Positions 59,400-64,000 of a DNA stretch of 64,000 nt are shown here, one piece after another (position 1 is the stretch's first letter; every line of letters starts with the position of its first letter). The stretch is from positions 2,002,872-2,066,871 of the forward strand of contig JACDOX010000038.1 in the NCBI GenBank assembly GCA_014549065.1. The letters are read 5' to 3'. Origin of the DNA: Cardinalis cardinalis (taxonomy: Eukaryota; Chordata; Aves; Passeriformes; Cardinalidae). The position numbers were made by a program, and so were the translations under genes. The notes below the pieces were generated by a model. The model was not told the DNA's origin and did not search any database. It saw only the letters and a list, made by a program, of their open reading frames with translations.

Positions 59400-62300
59400 A
59401 TCTCCTTCAGAAAAGAAACATTTTTACACAAGTAGTTTCAGCTGATCTGTTTCTCAAATATTTGGGACACTGTGTAGGTCCTAACAGAAGAAACTTCAGA
59501 AATGTATTTTCTATGGGAGATTAAATCATCCTAATATAAAAGAAATTCCTAACATCTTATGTCCTTTTTTTTTGTTGCTCTTGTTTCATGTGAACAGTTC
59601 CATATTGTAATATTAACTTCAAACAGTCTGGGAATCACCATAATCTCAGAAATCATTAGGGGATTTTTTGCCCACACGGAATTCTGTTTGCAGTTATCTG
59701 TGGAAAAACCAAAACTACGAAACTGAAGAATCAGAGAGCCTCCAGTGTGTGCTCCACAATGCTTTAAAGAATATGCTGGATAATAACAGTTGTATTTTAG
59801 GTCTCAGAAGTCCTAGAGGTGGTGAATTTAAACTTTTTTTTGATCAGTGGAGGCCTAACAATTGCACAGTTAATTTGCAGTCTTTTGCCCAGAAAAGGTA
59901 TGATATCACCACAATGGTGGTATTCTTATTTTTTCTGAGCTCTCAGATCCCTCAGAAGCAGATGATGCAATTGGTAATGTACCTTGAAAATATGGATGAA
60001 AGGCAGAGACCCCCTTATTAGAGTGAGTTAATAGGACTAATAAAAGTTGCATCAATCTTCTCCAATGTACTACAGCAGTTTCAATATGGATGTGCAAGTC
60101 CTTCATAAAAATCTCACTTAACCATATTGAATGCGGTTACAAGGTGATTCTCACTGGAGGTAACATAAATAATGACATATGCTCAGATCACAGTGCATGA
60201 CAACTGTCTCCTTCAGAGCTATGCACAAAATGTGCTCAGCTCACCCAGCAATGCCAATGACTGAAAGTTTTAANAGAGATAATGCTTGNATTCAACCTTA
60301 GCAATGTATGGTTAAAAGCTGAAGGAAAACACAAAATGGGAAAATTTTATGTAAACAACATGATTTTTGTCCTATTTTCAAGTATTAGTAATTCTGCTTT
60401 AAACTCTAAGTGGAACAATAAATAGGACATTTTTTCCTCTTTGTGTGTTAGCTATATCTGTCATTTATCAATCTAAAGGGCTTCAACTTTCTGTAACATG
60501 GTGGTCATCATCTTCACTGCATACAAGTTTTCTAACTTTTCATAAAATGACCACATGAAGACAAAGCTCAAAACAGTCTCAGATTTCATGATAGGGGTCT
60601 TGGCTTTTTAAGGCTGGCTANCATCAGAGATGCACAGAAAGGGCTAGCTGAAAATCCATTTATGGCATTGCCTTTAATCAAAACACAGGAAAAAAGGTAG
60701 ATTTTCCCCAACAAGCAGAATAATATAACCNTCTCCATCTATACTTGGGGGCATCTCATCAGTCTCTCATCAGCTTCTCTCCTTTGGCTGGGAATTGTAC
60801 CAACAGCCCTCCCTTAGTGCCTTGTAACCCTGAAAGAAGATTGGCTGGTTTTATGGTTGAGTCACTGCACTGAATTCGGGCCTGCCTTATTATTTGAATC
60901 ACAGATTTCCTGTGTAGTTTTAGATAAATAATCTCTTTATTCCTCCAATGATAAAACAAGGTTTAAATCTCTCAAACTCAAAAGGATAGTCTGAAGATCA
61001 GTTAATTAGTCTTTATGAGATATTCTGATATTAGTGAAGAGATACTTCAAAAAAGCTGGTAAATATACAGTGATCTTTGATTTCTGGTCTTCCACAGCTT
61101 TTGTTAAAAAACCCCCAAAGATTGCCACATAATAAATCCCAGCTGAGTGACTGTTCTTTTTTCACTCAGCATCTCTCACATTGCTTTCCTAAGGTGGAGC
61201 CCATTTTCTTCCCTTCTCCTTTTGGAAGCTCCTTACCCTTTGCCGATTTAGTACAACATATGCTTTCCAAACGTATTTATTTGCTGCTTTTTCTCCTCAC
61301 ATTCCCAAGTGTCTTATAAATGCATGTGTATAAAAAAGACTTCAAACAAAGAAATGAGACTGCTGCAGGGACACCACACAACAAACAGATAAACAAGCTA
61401 TTAAATAATTAGCTATCTAGTCCCTTCATTAACATATCTGAGCAGATGTCTTCTATTGGAGAAGAAATAGCATAAATTCCATAAAAACTAGAGGGAGGAA
61501 CTTTTAATTGTGTATAATGTGATATTATCAGGGTCCTAAAGTTAATCACTTATTCTTTCAAGTTTAATTTAGGATTTTTAGCCACTCAAAGTATTAAGTG
61601 TTTTGGGGTTTATGTCTCATCCATAGTTGATTCCAAGGTCAGCATGTTCTATGAATGCTGGTGTAGTAGAAACTCAGAAAAGTAGTCTGCATACTAAATT
61701 GTCATAACCCATTGCAGCAAAGACTCCAAGCTTATAACAAACAAGGAAGGGATGGTCCTAATAGCCTGAGTGAAATATGGAGATAAGAATCCAGAATAGG
61801 TGCACAGACAGCCTATATCCCCACTGCTATACACCTCTGTGCTGAACTCAGTTCTGCAATGCAGAAGTGAACAAGGGCTCCCTGCCTTCCCTAGGAAAGA
61901 CACTATGATTCAGAACACTCTGTATTCTGTATGAAAAGAACTATTAAAAGCTTTCATGTAGCCAACAAAAGAACATGCATACACAAAATAACACCAACAT
62001 CTTCTCCTTTTCCTTCTGTGTTTTTTTTCCACATTTGTCTTATGAATAAAGATTTCTCTCTAGAAATTTCATCCTTAAAATTAGTTTTTTAGCTGTTCCC
62101 TACTCTCCTGTTTTGCTCCATGTGTTATGAAGCACATTTGTCTGACATAATGCTGCAATAGCATTAATTTTAAAGTACTCCTTGGAAGTGGAGGAGGAGG
62201 GCCTGATCCTGGTTTGCTGAGTGTATAATTTTTACACAAACAAGCAAACCCACACAGCTTCTAATATTGATGTCTCCCTCTTCAAAAAGGAAGCACACTG

Positions 62301-64000
62301 CAGACACTGGGGATATAAACACAGAAGGCAGCAGGTAAGAACAGGAGGGCCAGGCTGAGCTGTGAGTCTGTCTGGCTTTGTCCATTACTGTGAAGAGCTA
62401 TAAAGTCTGTTAGTATTCAACTCCAGCCACTGGCTGTTGGCATTTCAGTTAATGGACCGAATGATGCCTCAAAGGCATTTTTCTACCCGATTAATTCTAG
62501 GAAATTTAACATCTGTGTAAAAAAAAATCACCTCTTCCCCTCCAATAATTAAAAAAATATTTCTCAGCAGAACATTTTCCAGGGCAGCATCCCTGTCATA
62601 TCAAAATCAGCTTTCTCCAGCACCNAGGCAAAAGCTGCAGTAGCCCAAGCCAGACAAGTTCTCTGAAAATGTGAAATCATCAGAGGCCTATTTTATNAGT
62701 AGTACTGATGTACTTAGAAGGGAAGAGCTGATGGATATCTAACAGATTTATTTAATCCTCATTCTATTCCCCCACCTTCCAAGTAATTAACTAATAAATA
62801 TCAAACTGATGGTGTTAGCAGTCAAATACTTCACATGGGGATGTTTCTCAGGGGCAGAGTTGTGGGACCCAAACAATTGAAATGAAGATAGTGATTTCAT
62901 TTGTCATCTGTTCCCTCTGGTATAAATTCACTAAGAACAAGAATTTAAACATGTCTTTATGGGTGACTACAATAATACTGAATATGAGGGAGCAAGGTAG
63001 TTTCCTTCCTGACTTCCTCTGACAGCAATCAAACATGCATTGCAAAAATTGTACAAAATTACCATTTAAAAATTATGTTTGAGATAAAACTCTGTAGTAT
63101 GAGCATTAACACTTTCTCCAAGTCCTCTGTTGCTTTGTTTGAACTGCAAAGAACGATGTGCAGCTCAGAATACTTCGGTATAGGTTTTACTGAGACATTG
63201 TGGTATCTTGGGCTAGAGTTAATTTTCTTTCACACTGTTAAATTGTACTCTGAGATCCCAGTGAGACACCCATTTTGAACTGTGCCCTGTACTCACTCAT
63301 GTTTAGTCCTGTCTTACAGCATGGGTAATCCTGTTTAAATCGACCAGGTGCTCCCTAATATGAATAAAATATCACAATTTGACTCAGCAACATAAACAAG
63401 GGATTAGATTAGTGGACTAATCTGGCATCTGGTTACCAGCCAGCAGAGTTGAAGCCCACTAGAAAGTAAAACACTCTCTAATTTTCAGAATTACATTTAA
63501 TAATAGTGACTGAATGCATAATAATACATTGCTATAAAATTGCATTGGCATTCTAGGGAAAAACTCTTTACCTGCTTCATGCTCCATTGGATTCCAGAGT
63601 TCTAGTTTCTGCACAAGACTATTTTTAAACTAGTTAATTAGTATCTAGTTATCAATGTCTTACATCTGTCATGTGTAAGAAATATTTCACCTAGTAAAAT
63701 GTTCAATTTAGAAGATGTTTTATACATAAATGTGTCATCCATGTTACTCAAGGTAATAATAACAGAGTGCTGAAAGGCTTCAAAGCACGGAAGAGCCAAC
63801 AGTCATCATGTAAGGTAAGCATGCTTGTGCTCCTCCCTTGATGCCAAAACTAGGGAAGGACACTGGTATGACCTATANTGAAACTAGCAAACTGGAAAAA
63901 AAATCTATGAAATTGTCAACCAGCTATTCATTCCTTAGAGTTTTTACAGAAGAGAATATAGACCATGGCTGGATCTGAATTCAGACGTTGAGTAAATGAG
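59400..64000. other. Intergenic sequence, nothing recognised
   Basis: AT-rich unique sequence. A 117-codon plus-strand frame at 59668-60021 has no recognised similarity. No repeat family or RNA gene was recognised. Confidence 0.45.

Noticed and set aside
59668..60021. 117-codon plus-strand frame considered as a downstream ENTHD1 exon
   Set aside because: No similarity that I can recognise to the ENTHD1 tail and no clear paired splice sites.
1..64000. CRISPR arrays, bacterial operons, tRNA or rRNA genes
   Set aside because: No regularly spaced repeats, ribosome-binding-site/ORF arrays or cloverleaf sequences were seen; splice sites, CR1 and LTRs show vertebrate nuclear DNA.
1..64000. Frequent isolated single N bases
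   Set aside because: Scattered through noncoding DNA and absent from the GRAP2 coding exons; they look like low-quality consensus calls and were not taken as a biological signal.

Overview
The window is vertebrate nuclear DNA, most likely from a bird and probably a songbird. The evidence is a compact multi-exon gene with GT-AG introns, antisense CR1 LINE fragments, and long terminal repeats that look like avian endogenous retrovirus LTRs. There are no bacterial-type operons. Isolated single N bases and one 60-N gap show that this is a draft assembly. The songbird placement and LTR family resemblance rest on recall and could not be searched.

The one intact gene is GRAP2 (GADS), on the minus strand. 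Seven coding exons between 23614 and 10550 join in phase into a 296-residue SH3-SH2-linker-SH3 adaptor. All six introns have consensus splice sites. A CpG island at about 28640-28960, with a good minus-strand splice donor, is the best candidate for its promoter and untranslated first exon. Two adjacent linker exons start with nearly the same sequence and look like an old tandem duplication. A solo LTR sits 32 bp upstream of the acceptor of the second one.

Upstream of GRAP2, head-to-head on the plus strand as in the human ENTHD1/GRAP2 arrangement, lies a decayed ENTH-domain exon (about 53324-53700). It has a frameshift, an in-frame stop and no visible ATG, and reads as a dead ENTHD1. A truncated antisense CR1 copy lies just before it.

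The left end (1-9 kb) holds no recognised gene. It contains a roughly 1-kb inverted TGAAA/TTTCA-type satellite that could fold into a hairpin, a 611-bp solo LTR, and a GC-rich segment with two AP-1-type sites. The rest of the window (29-52 kb and 54-64 kb) is AT-rich noncoding sequence. It includes an assembly-gap artefact, simple repeats, one unrecognised candidate exon near 50.7 kb, and a third LTR near 59.2 kb. No sign of a wholly new gene system was found; the most interesting items are the linker exon duplication, the ENTHD1 remnant and the large inverted satellite.
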